Assembly (NCBI GenBank): GCA_016196825.1
Contig: JACPWY010000020.1
Span: 1 to 46,525 of the forward strand
Reading direction: 5' to 3'
Length of the DNA: 46,525 bases
DNA from: Deltaproteobacteria bacterium
Lineage (GTDB): Bacteria; Bdellovibrionota; FAC87; UBA2466
This document shows, in pieces, positions 23,551 through 33,951 of this stretch (position 1 is the first letter of the stretch; every line of letters starts with the position of its first letter). The position numbers were made by a program, and so were the translations under genes. The notes beneath the pieces are model-generated. The model searched no databases. It saw only the letters and a program-made list of their open reading frames with translations, and was not told the DNA's origin.

Positions 23551-24084
23551 TTAAGCCGCAGCGGACTTGGGTGCAGAAGCTACAGGCTTTGTCGGTGCTT
23601 CCTTGACGGCTATCTTCGGACTCGACTTGCTCCCTCCAATTGGAATTTGCTTCGTCTGACCTTTTGCCATCTTGGGAATCCCGATATTAAGAACCCCGTC
23701 GGCATAATTTGCCTCAATCTTTGCCGAGTCAGCGATGTCGGGAAGGTGGAAAGACCTTTCAAAGCATCCTTCATAACGCTCAGTAATTCTTTGGCTCTTC
23801 TTTCCTTCTTTCCGTTCTTCTTTGTGTTCGCCTGAAATGGTCAACACGTTGCTGGACAACTCAATCTTAAGGTCCTCCTTTTTCATTCCTGGCACATCGA
23901 CACTCACAAGATAATTCGAATCTGTTTCCTCGACGTTGCAGGCAGGGACAAAATCAACATCCCCACGCCTTGTGAGTTGGGGAAGCTGCGCTGTGAAATC
24001 ATCGAATAGACGGTCCATCTCTCTCTGAAGGGCTGTAAGTTCTTTTCCAACTCGCCATCGATCCGGGTTCCATAATTGAAGCAT
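23551..24084 (-). CDS. Hsp20/alpha-crystallin small heat-shock protein
   Basis: 177 aa from ATG 24084, with AAGGAG six bases upstream. Residues about 45-140 form the alpha-crystallin domain, with the signature NYLVSVDVPGMKKEDLKIEL and the GVLNIGIPK end (A-x-x-x-G-V-L-x-I/V). The N-terminal MLQLWNPDRWRVGKELTALQ, followed by MDRLFDDF, is common in this family. An Ala/Lys/Pro-rich tail follows, with IPI as a candidate for the I-x-I oligomer contact. It binds unfolded proteins without ATP. A sigma-54-like promoter lies about 40 bases upstream. Confidence 0.93.
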   Translation of the reverse strand: MLQLWNPDRWRVGKELTALQREMDRLFDDFTAQLPQLTRRGDVDFVPACNVEETDSNYLVSVDVPGMKKEDLKIELSSNVLTISGEHKEERKEGKKSQRITERYEGCFERSFHLPDIADSAKIEANYADGVLNIGIPKMAKGQTKQIPIGGSKSSPKIAVKEAPTKPVASAPKSAAA

Positions 24085-24124
24085 TTTATTCTCCTTGTGA
24101 ATGATTTCCTCTCCTTGTCTTAGT

Positions 24125-24140
24125 TGCATCAGCCATGCCA
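24125..24140 (-). promoter_or_regulatory. Sigma-54-type -24/-12 promoter of hsp20
   Basis: On the minus strand the 16-mer TGGCATGGCTGATGCA matches TGGCAYRNNNNTTGCW at all fixed positions except one (A for the first T of TTGC). Expected transcription start is near 24113, leaving a leader of about 30 bases to the hsp20 ATG. A sigma-54-dependent activator would be needed. Confidence 0.6.
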
Positions 24141-24281
24141 ACCCTCTCAAGGGCCCGGTCGAGCCCAAGTCAGGAATGAATGATTCTACGGGAGAGACTG
24201 AAATGCCCACGAAGTGACTATGTGTCTCATCTTGCGTGACCTCATTAGTATGTGGCGAGCAAGAAAAATGGGTTGAGTACG

Positions 24282-25337
24282 TCAACAGATCCGGGGCAGC
24301 TGCTCACCAGTCAACATATCCAATACCCGCTTTGTTCCCAGAGAGTTCGTAAGTGTGACAATAGAACCCGTTGCCTCACTGACCCGGCCAATGATCGCTG
24401 TCTCACGCCCCGGAAACCACTCTTGGAGGAGCCGTAACGCACGTCTTGCCTCGGTGGCTTGCAATATCGCAACAAACGCTCCCTCGTTCGCGACGTAAAG
24501 GGGATCAAAACCAAGAATTTCACAGGCGGCTCGAACCTCTTCGCGCACGGGAATTGCGAGTTCTTCCACTTCGAATCGAAGACCTGCCATGAAAGCAATT
24601 TCATTGAGCGCCGTGGCAAGTCCTCCACGCGTGAGATCTCGTAGACAATGCAGTGGGATCCCCTCCTTAAGGAGTTTCTGAACAGGGAGATGAACGGAGG
24701 CGCAATCGCTTACGATCGTCGTGTCGAATTCGATTCCCGATCTCTTAGTCATAATGCTGATCCCATGCCGTCCAATGTCACCGCAAAGTAATATGGAGTC
24801 TCCGGATTTCACCGCCGTCGGCGATATTGTTTGGTCATGTTCAATAACACCAATTCCGGTGGTATTGATAAACACCCCGTCGCCCTTTCCGCGATCGACA
24901 ACTTTGGTATCTCCCGCGATGATGGCGATGTCTGCAGCTTGTGCCATCTTTTGCATGGAAAGAACAATCTTCGAGAGATCTTCGATCGGAAATCCCTCTT
25001 CAATAATGAAGGCAGCGGTGAGAAAGAGAGGGCGAGCTCCACTCATCGCAAGATCGTTTACTGTTCCATTGACTGCTAAAGTGCCAATGTCTCCCCCGGG
25101 AAAGAAAAGAGGGTTTACAACGTAGGAATCGGTTGTTACCGCTAGCCGCCCTTTGGGAACTTCAACGCTAGTCGAGTCATGTCGTTGAAGGAGAAAGGGG
25201 TTCTCAAACGCGGGTAAGAACACCGATTCGATCAGTTCATGCATCAATTTCCCACCCCCGCCATGGGCCAGTTGAACGAATGATCCCTTCTTGCTGGGAA
25301 GAGGACAGCTCACATTGAAGACTGTCGGCTTACTCAT
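24282..25337 (-). CDS. hypE: Hydrogenase maturation protein HypE
   Basis: 351 aa from ATG 25337, which overlaps the hypD stop by eight bases. [32 protein letters not shown] and [13 protein letters not shown] are AIR-synthase-fold motifs of HypE. The protein ends in PRIC, the conserved C-terminal Cys that HypF carbamoylates and HypE then dehydrates to thiocyanate, giving the CN ligand of the NiFe site. It works with HypF, HypC and HypD, all encoded here. It is the last hyp gene; 197 bases then separate it from hsp20. Confidence 0.95.
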   Translation of the reverse strand: MSKPTVFNVSCPLPSKKGSFVQLAHGGGGKLMHELIESVFLPAFENPFLLQRHDSTSVEVPKGRLAVTTDSYVVNPLFFPGGDIGTLAVNGTVNDLAMSGARPLFLTAAFIIEEGFPIEDLSKIVLSMQKMAQAADIAIIAGDTKVVDRGKGDGVFINTTGIGVIEHDQTISPTAVKSGDSILLCGDIGRHGISIMTKRSGIEFDTTIVSDCASVHLPVQKLLKEGIPLHCLRDLTRGGLATALNEIAFMAGLRFEVEELAIPVREEVRAACEILGFDPLYVANEGAFVAILQATEARRALRLLQEWFPGRETAIIGRVSEATGSIVTLTNSLGTKRVLDMLTGEQLPRIC

Positions 25338-26448
25338 GGATAACACTCCCTGAAGGCGCCCCGCTAAGGGATCGATAACGGTAATAGGCGGCACACGCTC
25401 CCTCTGACGACACCATTGTGGCACCCAAAGGATGTTCCGGGCGGCATAGAGCTCCGAAGGCCGGACACTCAGTGGGCTTTTTAATTCCGCGTAGCACTAA
25501 TCCAGAGATGCACGTGGATTCCTCCTCGGCGTCCGGTTGAACCTTCCCGAAACGGAATTCCGCGTCGAAATCACGGTACTCATGGCTGAGTCCCAGTCCA
25601 CTTCGGGGAATCTCCCCGAGACCCCTCCACGGCCGGGGAATCACTCCAAAGACCTTGGTCAGAAGGCTGCGAGCCGAGGGATTACCACCGCGCCGCACCG
25701 ACCGACTGTATTGGTTTTCGACTTCAGACCTTCCCTCCTCAAGCTGTTTCACGCAGAGGTAAACACCTTCCAAAATATCGATCGGCTCAAACCCCGTAAC
25801 TACAATCGGAACTTGGAATCGTCTGGCGATTGGCTCATATTCGTCATATCCCATGACCGTACACACGTGCCCAGCTGCAAGGAAGCCTTGCACCTGATTG
25901 TCGCTAGCGCCGAGCAACGCTTCCATAGCTGGCGGAACAAGCACATGACAAACAAGTAGAGAGAAATTTCTTAAAGATTCCGCTTTTGCTTGAAAGGCGG
26001 CCTGTGCGGTCGCCGGAGCTGTGGTCTCAAATCCGACAGCGAAGAATACGACCTCTCGAGTTGGGTTGGCGCGGGCAAGTTTAAGCGCATCGAGAGGAGA
26101 ATAAACGATCCGGACATCACCACCTCTGGCCTTTACCGAAAAAAGATCTGCCTTTGATCCAGGTACTCGCAGCATGTCTCCAAACGAACAGAAGATGACG
26201 TTATTGCTGCTCGCTATCTCCAGTGCTTTATCGATCCAGGCAGTCGGGGTGACACACACCGGGCACCCAGGCCCATGAACAAGGCGCAAGGATTTCGGCA
26301 ATAATTCATCAATGCCGAAACGCAAGATGGCGTGCGTCTGGCCCCCACACACCTCCATCAGCGTCCAGGGGCGTGTGACCGTGTTAAAGATCATCTGTGA
26401 CAGTTTCTGTGCCGGAATTTTATCGCGATACTCGCTGACAAACTTCAT
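25330..26448 (-). CDS. hypD: Hydrogenase maturation protein HypD
   Basis: 372 aa from ATG 26448 (ATGA overlap with the synthetase stop). The motifs [16 protein letters not shown] and [11 protein letters not shown] contain the Cys residues that hold Fe and take part in thiol redox. [10 protein letters not shown] and the C-terminal Cys set ([17 protein letters not shown], then [12 protein letters not shown]), part of the [4Fe-4S] site, are present. HypD with HypC is the scaffold on which Fe(CN)2CO is built for the hydrogenase large subunit. All conserved Cys appear intact. Confidence 0.95.
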   Translation of the reverse strand: MKFVSEYRDKIPAQKLSQMIFNTVTRPWTLMEVCGGQTHAILRFGIDELLPKSLRLVHGPGCPVCVTPTAWIDKALEIASSNNVIFCSFGDMLRVPGSKADLFSVKARGGDVRIVYSPLDALKLARANPTREVVFFAVGFETTAPATAQAAFQAKAESLRNFSLLVCHVLVPPAMEALLGASDNQVQGFLAAGHVCTVMGYDEYEPIARRFQVPIVVTGFEPIDILEGVYLCVKQLEEGRSEVENQYSRSVRRGGNPSARSLLTKVFGVIPRPWRGLGEIPRSGLGLSHEYRDFDAEFRFGKVQPDAEEESTCISGLVLRGIKKPTECPAFGALCRPEHPLGATMVSSEGACAAYYRYRSLSGAPSGSVIHE

Positions 26449-28583
26449 TTGGGTTTTACCTCCAGACGCGCATCCAAGATGCGGCAACCCTTTCCCTTGG
26501 GGAACGCCATCACTGGATTGAAATCAAACGACAGAATTTCAGGATTGGTTTCAGCGAACCATGCCGCTCGAAGCAATAATTTTTCGATCGCGTCGATATC
26601 ACTCTCCGGTTTCCCCCGGTAACCGGAGAGAAGTTTGTAGCCTTTGATTTCGCGAACCATTTCCCTCACGTCACAGTCGGTAACTGGTACGACTCGGAAT
26701 CGAACGTCCGACAGCACCTCAACGTGAATCCCCCCCAACCCGAATGCGATTACCGGACCAAAAACGGGATCGCGCTGCATCCCAATGAAAAGCTCAATGC
26801 CCTCTGCAGCCATCGCCTGGACCTGCACGGATTCGAGAGGCTCCTCGGGATGAAAACGTCGCAGGTTACTCTCGATAGTTTGGAAAGCATCTTTGACCAA
26901 GTGTTCATCCGTAAGATTTAACCGGACACCACCTACCTCGGTCTTGTGACTGATGGTCTTGGAAGCCAGCTTTAGCGCGACAGGAAAACCAATCTCTCGT
27001 GCGGCATTTGCCGCTGCTTGCGCGGATTGCACAAGTTGAGATCGGATCACACTAAAGTCAGACGCTTCCAACAATTCAAGAGTATGTCTTGGCGAGAGCC
27101 ACCGACTACTCACATCGCGACCTTCAATAAGTTCCCGCATGTGCTTTTCATTCTTCGAGCCCATAGGGATGTAATTCCCGGGCGGCTTTTTGTTCCACTC
27201 ACTTTGAGCCGACATATAAGCCAAAGATCGCGTGGCATCCTCAGGGAAACGGTAAACGGGCACCGTTTCTTCCCCGATCTTGAGCGGAGACACCTGAACT
27301 TCCTCAGTGATCCAGCACAGAAAGATGGGCTTCCTTTTCGCTGCAGAACCTCGCGCCGTCGCGATGCCTTCCTGGATAGCACTCAAGATGGCCGAGGACA
27401 TGCGTTTACCGATGACGGTGTAGATAATGATAAGAGCGTCCACTTCACTCGATCCCACAAGCACTGGGATTGCCTTGGAGAAATGTTCCGGGCCTGCGGA
27501 AGCGACCAGATCTAAGGGATTTTGAGGCACCACTTCAGGTGGCAGAGCCTGTCGAAGAGAGTCTTTGAGCTGAGAGGAAAGGTCTATGACCTTAAGCCCT
27601 AAGGCCTCGCAAGCATCGGTACAAAGGATCGCCGGCCCTCCGGCATTCGTTACGATGGCAACGTTTTTGCCCTGCGGAAGAGGTTGGGAGCTTAGCGCTT
27701 GGCTTAAGTGGAACATCTGCTCCATGGTTTCCACGCGAAGCACTCCCGCCTGGTGGAGAAGGCTATCAACCGTGAGATCGCTCGCCGCCAGAGCTGCTGT
27801 ATGGGAGCAGGCCGCCCTGGTCCCGGCTGTGGACCTACCACTCTTCAAGACAATGATGGGCTTAGTTCGCGCGACTCGTCTTGCAATCTGAAGAAAACGA
27901 GCTGGGTTTCCAAAAGACTCTAAGTAAAGAAGGATCACCTTCGTTTCCGGATCATGTTCCCAATACTCGATGAGGTCGTTCGAAGAGAGATCGGCCTTGT
28001 TACCGAGGCTCACGAAATAGGAGAGGCCCACGTGGAAGAGGCGAGAGAATGCAAGCATCGCGAGTCCAAGTCCACCACTCTGAGAAGCCATAGCTACGTT
28101 TCCCGTCAGAGGGAAATTTGGGGAAAATGAGGCGTTCATGGGCGACCCAAGCGCAGTATTCATCACCCCAAAACAATTGGGGCCAACCATCCGGATGCCG
28201 TGACTCCGCACTTTTTCTAGAATGACCCTTTGAAGCCGCGCTCCCTCTTCGTTTAACTCCGCAAAGCCTGCCGAAACAATCACTACCGCTTTCACTTGTT
28301 TCTTCACACAATCGTCAATCACCTGGGATACGCAGGCCGCGGGCACGACGATGAGAGCCAGATCCACGTGATTGGGAATTTCCACAACCGATCGAAACGC
28401 GGGAAGCCCTTCAATTTCATTGGCAGATGGATTCACTGGGTAGATAGGCTTCGGGAAACCGCTCTCCTTGAGCGCCGTAACGACCTGGTGCCCAATCGCA
28501 TTGGGATCACGAGAAGCTCCGATCACAGCTACCGCATCAGGCCAAAATAAAGCGTCGAGGGATTTGGTTGAAAGGGGCTTCAA
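26445..28583 (-). CDS. ADP-forming acyl-CoA (acetate-CoA) synthetase, fused alpha-beta
   Basis: 712 aa. Residues about 10-140 are a CoA-binding Rossmann domain ([20 protein letters not shown]). Residues 150-460 are succinyl-CoA-ligase-like, with the phosphorylated His at 261 in [11 protein letters not shown]. Residues about 490-710 are an ATP-grasp domain ([20 protein letters not shown]). This is the NDP-forming synthetase family, making ATP from acyl-CoA, ADP and phosphate or the reverse. There is no GNAT domain, so it is not a Pat-type protein acetyltransferase. Four-base overlaps couple it to hypC upstream and hypD downstream, an unusual place for a carbon-energy enzyme. Substrate (acetate or other) is not certain. 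Confidence 0.88.
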   Translation of the reverse strand: MKPLSTKSLDALFWPDAVAVIGASRDPNAIGHQVVTALKESGFPKPIYPVNPSANEIEGLPAFRSVVEIPNHVDLALIVVPAACVSQVIDDCVKKQVKAVVIVSAGFAELNEEGARLQRVILEKVRSHGIRMVGPNCFGVMNTALGSPMNASFSPNFPLTGNVAMASQSGGLGLAMLAFSRLFHVGLSYFVSLGNKADLSSNDLIEYWEHDPETKVILLYLESFGNPARFLQIARRVARTKPIIVLKSGRSTAGTRAACSHTAALAASDLTVDSLLHQAGVLRVETMEQMFHLSQALSSQPLPQGKNVAIVTNAGGPAILCTDACEALGLKVIDLSSQLKDSLRQALPPEVVPQNPLDLVASAGPEHFSKAIPVLVGSSEVDALIIIYTVIGKRMSSAILSAIQEGIATARGSAAKRKPIFLCWITEEVQVSPLKIGEETVPVYRFPEDATRSLAYMSAQSEWNKKPPGNYIPMGSKNEKHMRELIEGRDVSSRWLSPRHTLELLEASDFSVIRSQLVQSAQAAANAAREIGFPVALKLASKTISHKTEVGGVRLNLTDEHLVKDAFQTIESNLRRFHPEEPLESVQVQAMAAEGIELFIGMQRDPVFGPVIAFGLGGIHVEVLSDVRFRVVPVTDCDVREMVREIKGYKLLSGYRGKPESDIDAIEKLLLRAAWFAETNPEILSFDFNPVMAFPKGKGCRILDARLEVKPK

Positions 28584-28840
28584 AGGCTCTTTTCCCTTAT
28601 CTCTTCGAGCTCGCCAATCTGCTCGAGGTATTCGAATATCTTGTGGGCTTCCTTCTCGTTCAAAGTACTTATCGCAACTCCTACATGGACGATAACGTAG
28701 TCTCCTACTTTCGCCTCGGGAACAAAGGCAAGGGAGGCGACCTTAAAAACTCCGCCAAAATCAATTCGGCCGCGACGGGCCATTGCGTTCTCTTGGTTCT
28801 CTTCGATATCAACGATTTTGCCCGGGACCGCTAGGCACAT
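28580..28840 (-). CDS. hypC: Hydrogenase maturation chaperone HypC
   Basis: 86 aa. It begins MCLAVPGKIVDI with the invariant Cys2 that, after removal of Met, binds the Fe(CN)2CO precursor and the large subunit. The VGDYVIVHVGVAISTLNEKEA segment is family-typical. It overlaps hypF by ten bases and the synthetase by ATGA. Confidence 0.95.
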   Translation of the reverse strand: MCLAVPGKIVDIEENQENAMARRGRIDFGGVFKVASLAFVPEAKVGDYVIVHVGVAISTLNEKEAHKIFEYLEQIGELEEIREKSL

Positions 28841-31152
28841 GGGAACCTCCCGGAGGTCTCGCCAGAGATCTTAATAGAGGCGGCGACAATTTGTCCAAGA
28901 GCAAGTCCCCCGTCATTTGGTGGAATGTCTTTGTGCCAAAGAACTGCAAAGCCCTCCCTCTCAAGACTCGTTACTGTCTGCTCGAGGAGATACCTGTTTT
29001 GAAAACACCCTCCAGTGAGCGCGATCTTATGTTCATTGGAGAGCTTCGCGACCTGCACGATGATTTCGACAAGAGTGTTGTGAAACTTAGAAGCCATTTC
29101 CGGGACTGATACACCGTCTTTCACATCTTCTAGGAGGGAAGTAATGATAGCTCTCCAGTCGACTTGGATGACTTCTTCCTCGATGAGCGCAAATTCGTAA
29201 AGGCCGCTCGAACGGCAATCCATGGCGGCGTACTCAAGGGAGCATGCCGCTTCTCCTTCAAATGAAGACCGAGGGCAAGTCCCCAAGAGCGCTGCTACTG
29301 CGTCAAAGAGCCTTCCCACACTCGTAGTCACTGGGCTCTGGGTTCCCTCGTTCAACATATGGGTGAAAACACGCAATTCCTGGGAAGAAAGACCAAGCGC
29401 TTTGGAACAAACTTCAAAATCGGGGAGCCACCTTCTCACTTCAAAGAGAATACTTAACGCGATGCGACGGCCATCGCGAATTGCTGCCTCCCCTCCCGGG
29501 AGTCGAAAGGGAAAGAGCGTTGCGAATCTCTTGAATGAATTGCCATCCACCTTAAGAAACTCACCACCCCAGATCGTTCCATCTATTCCATATCCCGAAC
29601 CGTCCCAGGCAACTCCCAGAGCGGGAGGAGTCGAAGCGTTGTCCGCAAGGCAAGAAAGCACGTGGGCGTAATGGTGCTGAATTTTTATCACCGGAAGAGC
29701 CAGCTTTTCGGCCTTTCGTGACGAAACATAATCCGGGTGAGCATCACATACGACGAATGAGGGTTTACGATCATAAAGACTCACCACATCCAGGATAGAT
29801 TCCTCGAAGCCATGAAGAGCAGTATCGGTGCTGAGATCTCCAATGTGTTGGCTAACCAGAATTTGATCTGAGAATGACAGTGCTATCGTGTTCTTCAGGT
29901 GCCCGCCCAAAGCCAGCAGCGTATCGCCGCATACTGCATTTTTCTCAAGATAGGGAGCCAACCCTCTACTTCGTCGCAGGACCAGAGGCCTTCCTTTAAC
30001 TTCACGGACGATCGAGTCATCCACAGAGCGTGCGATAGGCCGATTGTGCACAAGAAAACCATCCGCAATCCTACCCAAGCGACTTAAGGCCTCCTTTTCA
30101 TCGCTGCAGATCGGTTCTTCCGCAACGTTTCCACTTGTCGCTACAACGGGAAAAGAAAGTGCGTCCATCAAGAGGTGATGGAGCGGGTTTGAAGGCAAGA
30201 ACACTCCAAGATATGGATTTCGAGGGGCGACTTGAGGCAAAATAGGGGAGGCTCTCTTTTTTCGCCGTAATAGAACGATTGGCGCCTCAGCGGACCCAAG
30301 AAGATCCTCTTCAAGACTCGAAATCAAGCAATCTCTCTTTGCCAGACTTAGACTTGGGTAAAGGAGGGCAAAGGGTTTTGTGGCCCGCGACTTCGATTGT
30401 CTTAATCGTAGGAGAGCCCTCTCATTACCCGCGTCAGCCATGAGATGAAACCCTCCAATGCCTTTGATCGCAATAATTTCGCCGTTTCTAATGGCTTCAA
30501 TTGCCATCAATAGCGCCGCACCTTTTTTCGCTTGGGTGTTTCCATTGTGATCCCAGTATTCGAGATGCGGACCGCACTCCGGACAAGCGTTTGGCTCGGC
30601 ATGAAACCGACGATTCTCTGAAGATGAATATTCCTTTTCACACCTCCCACATTGAGAAAAGTGTTTCATCGTAGTCCTGGCCCTATCGTAGGGGAGACTT
30701 TCTATGATCGAAAACCTGGGACCGCATTGGGTGCAGTTAATGAATGGATACCTGTATCTTCGATCCTTGGGATCGCGCATTTCCCCGAGACAGGCTTCAC
30801 ATGTTGCAAGGTCAGGTGTGATCCCGGCGGCTTTGGCGCCACCCAAAGAAGAGGAGCGAATTTCGAAGCAGGAATATCCTGCTAGCTCCCGGGACTCGTA
30901 GTCAACTTTATCGATGCGAGAAAGAGCGGGACCATCGATATGCAAGCGCTCGAGAAATTCCCCAAGTCTTTTTTCAGAGCCTTCTACGTCAACCACAACG
31001 CCAAGAGAATCATTAGCGACCCAACCCCGAAGGGATAGACTGGTCGCCAATCGGTAAATAAATGGTCGAAAACCAACTCCCTGAACCCGGCCCTTTAGGC
31101 ATAGGCAATACCGGAGAGTTTCATCGATTTTCTCAGACGCTCTCAAACTCAA
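28831..31152 (-). CDS. hypF: Carbamoyltransferase HypF
   Basis: 773 aa. There is an acylphosphatase-like domain (residues about 14-100, GRVQGVGFRPFIYRLA), paired Cys zinc motifs (about 108-190, CEACLGEM, NCTQCGPRF, CGRCEKEY and CPECGPH), a YrdC domain (about 205-390) and a Kae1-like domain (about 400-770, KIQHHYAHVLSCLADN and ALTGGCFQNRYLL). HypF makes carbamoyl-adenylate from carbamoyl phosphate and ATP and loads it on the HypE C-terminal Cys. The start is TTG 31152 with GGAG just upstream, overlapping hypA by 20 bases; TTG 31146 is an alternative. All modules look intact. Confidence 0.95.
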   Translation of the reverse strand: MSLRASEKIDETLRYCLCLKGRVQGVGFRPFIYRLATSLSLRGWVANDSLGVVVDVEGSEKRLGEFLERLHIDGPALSRIDKVDYESRELAGYSCFEIRSSSLGGAKAAGITPDLATCEACLGEMRDPKDRRYRYPFINCTQCGPRFSIIESLPYDRARTTMKHFSQCGRCEKEYSSSENRRFHAEPNACPECGPHLEYWDHNGNTQAKKGAALLMAIEAIRNGEIIAIKGIGGFHLMADAGNERALLRLRQSKSRATKPFALLYPSLSLAKRDCLISSLEEDLLGSAEAPIVLLRRKKRASPILPQVAPRNPYLGVFLPSNPLHHLLMDALSFPVVATSGNVAEEPICSDEKEALSRLGRIADGFLVHNRPIARSVDDSIVREVKGRPLVLRRSRGLAPYLEKNAVCGDTLLALGGHLKNTIALSFSDQILVSQHIGDLSTDTALHGFEESILDVVSLYDRKPSFVVCDAHPDYVSSRKAEKLALPVIKIQHHYAHVLSCLADNASTPPALGVAWDGSGYGIDGTIWGGEFLKVDGNSFKRFATLFPFRLPGGEAAIRDGRRIALSILFEVRRWLPDFEVCSKALGLSSQELRVFTHMLNEGTQSPVTTSVGRLFDAVAALLGTCPRSSFEGEAACSLEYAAMDCRSSGLYEFALIEEEVIQVDWRAIITSLLEDVKDGVSVPEMASKFHNTLVEIIVQVAKLSNEHKIALTGGCFQNRYLLEQTVTSLEREGFAVLWHKDIPPNDGGLALGQIVAASIKISGETSGRFPCA

Positions 31153-31399
31153 TGCTCTCCAACATGACGTTCTGGGCGTCGGGCGCCTGGATATCGTCTA
31201 ATAGCTTCACGTCCAGCTTGGCTTCAGCTGCCTTCGTACCGCGCGATGCGACCTCGAAGTGCTCCCGGAAATGCTCCGGGGTAAAATGAGAAAGCGCGCC
31301 AAGCTGTACTTTAACGCCAGTGACTCGCTCCGCCTTGTTTTCCAAGGCAAGCTTTTCAATCTGTTCCATTAAGTTCTTCATCAGGGATGCTTCGTGCAT
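31133..31399 (-). CDS. hypA: Short HypA-like nickel chaperone lacking the zinc domain
   Basis: 88 aa with GAGAGGAC before the ATG. It starts [18 protein letters not shown], with the N-terminal His2 that binds nickel in HypA, and contains the KVQLGALSHFTPEHFREHFE segment typical of the family. Normal HypA has about 113 residues, with two CxxC motifs binding structural zinc before a terminal strand. Here there is no Cys at all: the zinc insert is replaced by LLDDIQAPDAQ, and the terminal strand VMLESIEFESV is kept. Nickel delivery may therefore differ. No HypB is encoded in the cluster. It overlaps the protease gene by 44 bases. Confidence 0.8.
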   Translation of the reverse strand: MHEASLMKNLMEQIEKLALENKAERVTGVKVQLGALSHFTPEHFREHFEVASRGTKAAEAKLDVKLLDDIQAPDAQNVMLESIEFESV

Positions 31400-31856
31400 G
31401 TCCTCTCCTCTCTAACGTTTCCACAATGAGTTTAACAGCCCGCGGAATAGCTTCTTTCACTTGAGCTGAAACACTCATCCCAAGTTCAAACGAGCGCCCT
31501 TCGATTCCGCAGACAAATAACTTGGGAGGCAGGGTTCCCAGAGCCTTTCCAAGCTCAATGGCTTCCCCAAGACTGACCGAGTGAGTCGAGTAGCCAAAGA
31601 GATCCCACTCCGGTCCTCCCTTATTGACGTCTAGAAAATGGATTTTGCCTGCCGTGTTTCCGGAACGGATGGCATCCACCACAATCACAAGATCGGCCCC
31701 TTTCCATGTCTCCAGTAAGTCCAATCCATTTCCGGTTTTTTGCAAGACGATCGTTCCCGTGGGACAAGCTCCTTTTACCTCTTCCGATACGAGATGCCCC
31801 ACGGCATCATCTCCCCGAAGTGTGTTTCCAATTCCAATCACAAGGGCTTTGTTCAC
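31356..31856 (-). CDS. [NiFe] hydrogenase maturation protease
   Basis: 166 aa from GTG 31856, which overlaps the large-subunit stop (GTGA) and has GGAGGAGCT directly upstream. [19 protein letters not shown] carries the Glu/Asp region that reads nickel, [10 protein letters not shown] the second metal-binding Asp, and [14 protein letters not shown] the third ligand His. This HycI/HybD-type endopeptidase removes the C-terminal tail of the large subunit after nickel insertion. Its place right behind its presumed substrate fits. Confidence 0.92.
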   Translation of the reverse strand: MNKALVIGIGNTLRGDDAVGHLVSEEVKGACPTGTIVLQKTGNGLDLLETWKGADLVIVVDAIRSGNTAGKIHFLDVNKGGPEWDLFGYSTHSVSLGEAIELGKALGTLPPKLFVCGIEGRSFELGMSVSAQVKEAIPRAVKLIVETLERRGHARSIPDEELNGTD

Positions 31857-33166
31857 AGCTCCTCCCATTTCACTTTCAGGAAGTGTGCGGAGCATGAAAT
31901 GCAAGGATCGTAATTTCGAATTAGCTGTTCGCAACGCCAACCCAATTCTTTCTGAGATAGCTCGCTGTTTTCCTCGATAAAGCTCTTGAGATCTTCCTCG
32001 ATCGTCATGAGATTTTGTGACGTGGGCGGGACGATTTGAGCCGCTTCAATGATTCCATCTTTGTCGAGCTTGTATTGGTGATAAAGAAGCCCACGAGGGG
32101 CCTCTGTTAATCCAAATCCTACTGAGGTACGAGGAGTGGCCTCCGAATATGGCTCATTAGGCTTTTCATATGAAAAAATAATTCGTAACGCCTCATCGCA
32201 GGCATAGTGAACCTCCAAGCTCCTTGCGATAATGCTCTTGAATGGATTATTAATCGGGGGAACAAAGCCAATGTCCTTCGCCAATTTCCGCGTCGAAGGA
32301 CTGAGCCTATCGAAATTCAAATTGAATCTCGCTAGTGGCCCAACGAGATAGGGCTTGCCCTTTAATCTTGCATGCAGAGCGGTTGAGTGAGGAACCTGCT
32401 CCTCCTTAATAAAGTCATCAAATTCAGAGGCAGAAAAGGAAAGCCCGCTCGTCGATACAACTTGTCCCCTTTCAATCGGGTAGACGGAATCCGAGCTACG
32501 CAGAGAAACAAATTCGTAGTCTCTCTCATACTCAGGAAAGGAGAACTTCGATACCCAATGCACGGTTTCTTCGGCCGCCGCGCGGGCAGAACTCAATTCC
32601 GGCACGAGGGCCGATAGTTCTTGTTTGGAAGGAGCTCTGTAAAAGCCCCCGACGCGCACATTAATGGGGTGGATCTCACGGCCTCCGAGAAGTGCCATGA
32701 GGCTATTTCCCGTTTTCTTGAGACCAAGGCCGCGTTTGACAATTTCAGGAAACTTCTTTGCCATTTCGATGGCACCCTCAAACCCAAGAAAGTCGGGCGC
32801 ATGGAGGAGATAGATGTGTAACGTGTGACTTTCTATCCATTCCCCGCAGTAAAGCATTCGGCGCAATTGCTGGATGGAGTTTTCAGGCTTTAGGTGTAAA
32901 GCCGATTCCATAGCGCTCACCGCACTCATTTGATAAGCCACGGGGCAAATTCCGCAGATGCGAGACGTAATATCCGGTGCTTCTTGGTACTTCCTTCCTC
33001 GTAAGAACGCTTCGAAAAAACGCGGTGGCTCGAAGATCCTTAAGGCGAGCTCCTTAACTTTCTTCCCCTCAACTGTTACGTCCAGGCCTCCCTCTCCCTC
33101 GACTCGGGCCAAGTACTTCACTTGGATGGTTCTCTTAGTCGGCTTCTTTTCCTCTTTCTTGCTCAC
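31853..33166 (-). CDS. hydA: Group 3b-type [NiFe] hydrogenase large (alpha) subunit
   Basis: 437 aa. RICGICP (Cys71 and Cys74) and DPCISC (Cys422 and Cys425) give the four Cys ligands of the NiFe site; His428 follows. Only nine residues lie after His428, so the peptide cut off by the maturation protease is very short. Length and partner subunits match the cytosolic bidirectional NAD(P)-linked hydrogenases (sulfhydrogenase, HydBGDA). It has Cys, not selenocysteine, at both sites. It interconverts 2H+ + 2e- and H2, passing electrons through the delta, beta and gamma subunits. ATGA overlap with the small subunit. Confidence 0.93.
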   Translation of the reverse strand: MSKKEEKKPTKRTIQVKYLARVEGEGGLDVTVEGKKVKELALRIFEPPRFFEAFLRGRKYQEAPDITSRICGICPVAYQMSAVSAMESALHLKPENSIQQLRRMLYCGEWIESHTLHIYLLHAPDFLGFEGAIEMAKKFPEIVKRGLGLKKTGNSLMALLGGREIHPINVRVGGFYRAPSKQELSALVPELSSARAAAEETVHWVSKFSFPEYERDYEFVSLRSSDSVYPIERGQVVSTSGLSFSASEFDDFIKEEQVPHSTALHARLKGKPYLVGPLARFNLNFDRLSPSTRKLAKDIGFVPPINNPFKSIIARSLEVHYACDEALRIIFSYEKPNEPYSEATPRTSVGFGLTEAPRGLLYHQYKLDKDGIIEAAQIVPPTSQNLMTIEEDLKSFIEENSELSQKELGWRCEQLIRNYDPCISCSAHFLKVKWEEL

Positions 33167-33951
33167 GCACCCTCCTTTTCCATTTGGGTGCTTGCCTCTT
33201 CAAAGGGCTTGGCGGCGCTATTGAACGTTCTTAAGACTCGAACCGAGTCTTGCCTTTTGACCCCCAGCTCTCCCTCCCACCACCTCATGAGACTTGGAAT
33301 ATTCGGCGTTTCCTTTGGTCCATAGCAGCCGTAACAGCCGCGGTTGTACGCAGGGCAAAGGGCGCCACAACCGGCGTGAGTGATAGGGCCCAAGCAGGGA
33401 ATACCTTTTGCGACCATCACACATACGACCCCCTTTGCTTTACATTCCATGCAAACGCTGTGGGCGGGTATCTGCGGTTTTCGGTGATTCAAGAAAGCGG
33501 ATATGACTTCCAGAATCTGGTGCTTACTAATCGGGCATCCCTGGAGTTCGAAATCCACTTTCACGTTGGCTGAAATTGGAGTCGATTTCTCAAGAGTTTG
33601 GATATAGTCGGGCCTTGCATAGACGATGGAAGCGAACTGCGCGACATTCTGAAAGTTTCGGAGCGCCTGGATTCCTCCAGATGTGGCACAGGCACCTATG
33701 GTGACAAGGTATTTGGAGGCATTTCGAACTTCTTGGATCCGTTTGGCATCGTGGGGGGTTGTAATGGATCCCTCGACCAAAGAAAGATCGTAAGGGCCTT
33801 TGACCACTTTTTTGGTGGCTTCCGGAAAATAGGCAATCTCGATTTCGGAAGCGAGTTTTAAGAATTCATCCTCACAATCCAAGATCGTCAGCTGGCAGCC
33901 ATCGCAAGAAGCGAATTTCCAAACCGCCAGTTTTGGTTTTCGAGATTTCAT
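33163..33951 (-). CDS. hydD: Group 3b-type [NiFe] hydrogenase small (delta) subunit
   Basis: 262 aa. [16 protein letters not shown] (Cys16, Cys19) starts the proximal-cluster binding site, completed by GACATSGG and the later Cys residues ([35 protein letters not shown]), enough for up to three Fe-S clusters. There is no twin-arginine signal, so it is cytosolic. It carries electrons between the NiFe site and the diaphorase part. Small subunits of this length and Cys pattern belong to group 3 enzymes. It overlaps its neighbours by four bases on both sides. Confidence 0.92.
   Translation of the reverse strand: MKSRKPKLAVWKFASCDGCQLTILDCEDEFLKLASEIEIAYFPEATKKVVKGPYDLSLVEGSITTPHDAKRIQEVRNASKYLVTIGACATSGGIQALRNFQNVAQFASIVYARPDYIQTLEKSTPISANVKVDFELQGCPISKHQILEVISAFLNHRKPQIPAHSVCMECKAKGVVCVMVAKGIPCLGPITHAGCGALCPAYNRGCYGCYGPKETPNIPSLMRWWEGELGVKRQDSVRVLRTFNSAAKPFEEASTQMEKEGA

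Noticed and set aside
31853..33166. Selenocysteine in the hydrogenase large subunit, given the nearby selC
   Set aside because: Both metal-binding motifs carry Cys codons (RICGIC and DPCISC), and no in-frame TGA interrupts the gene.
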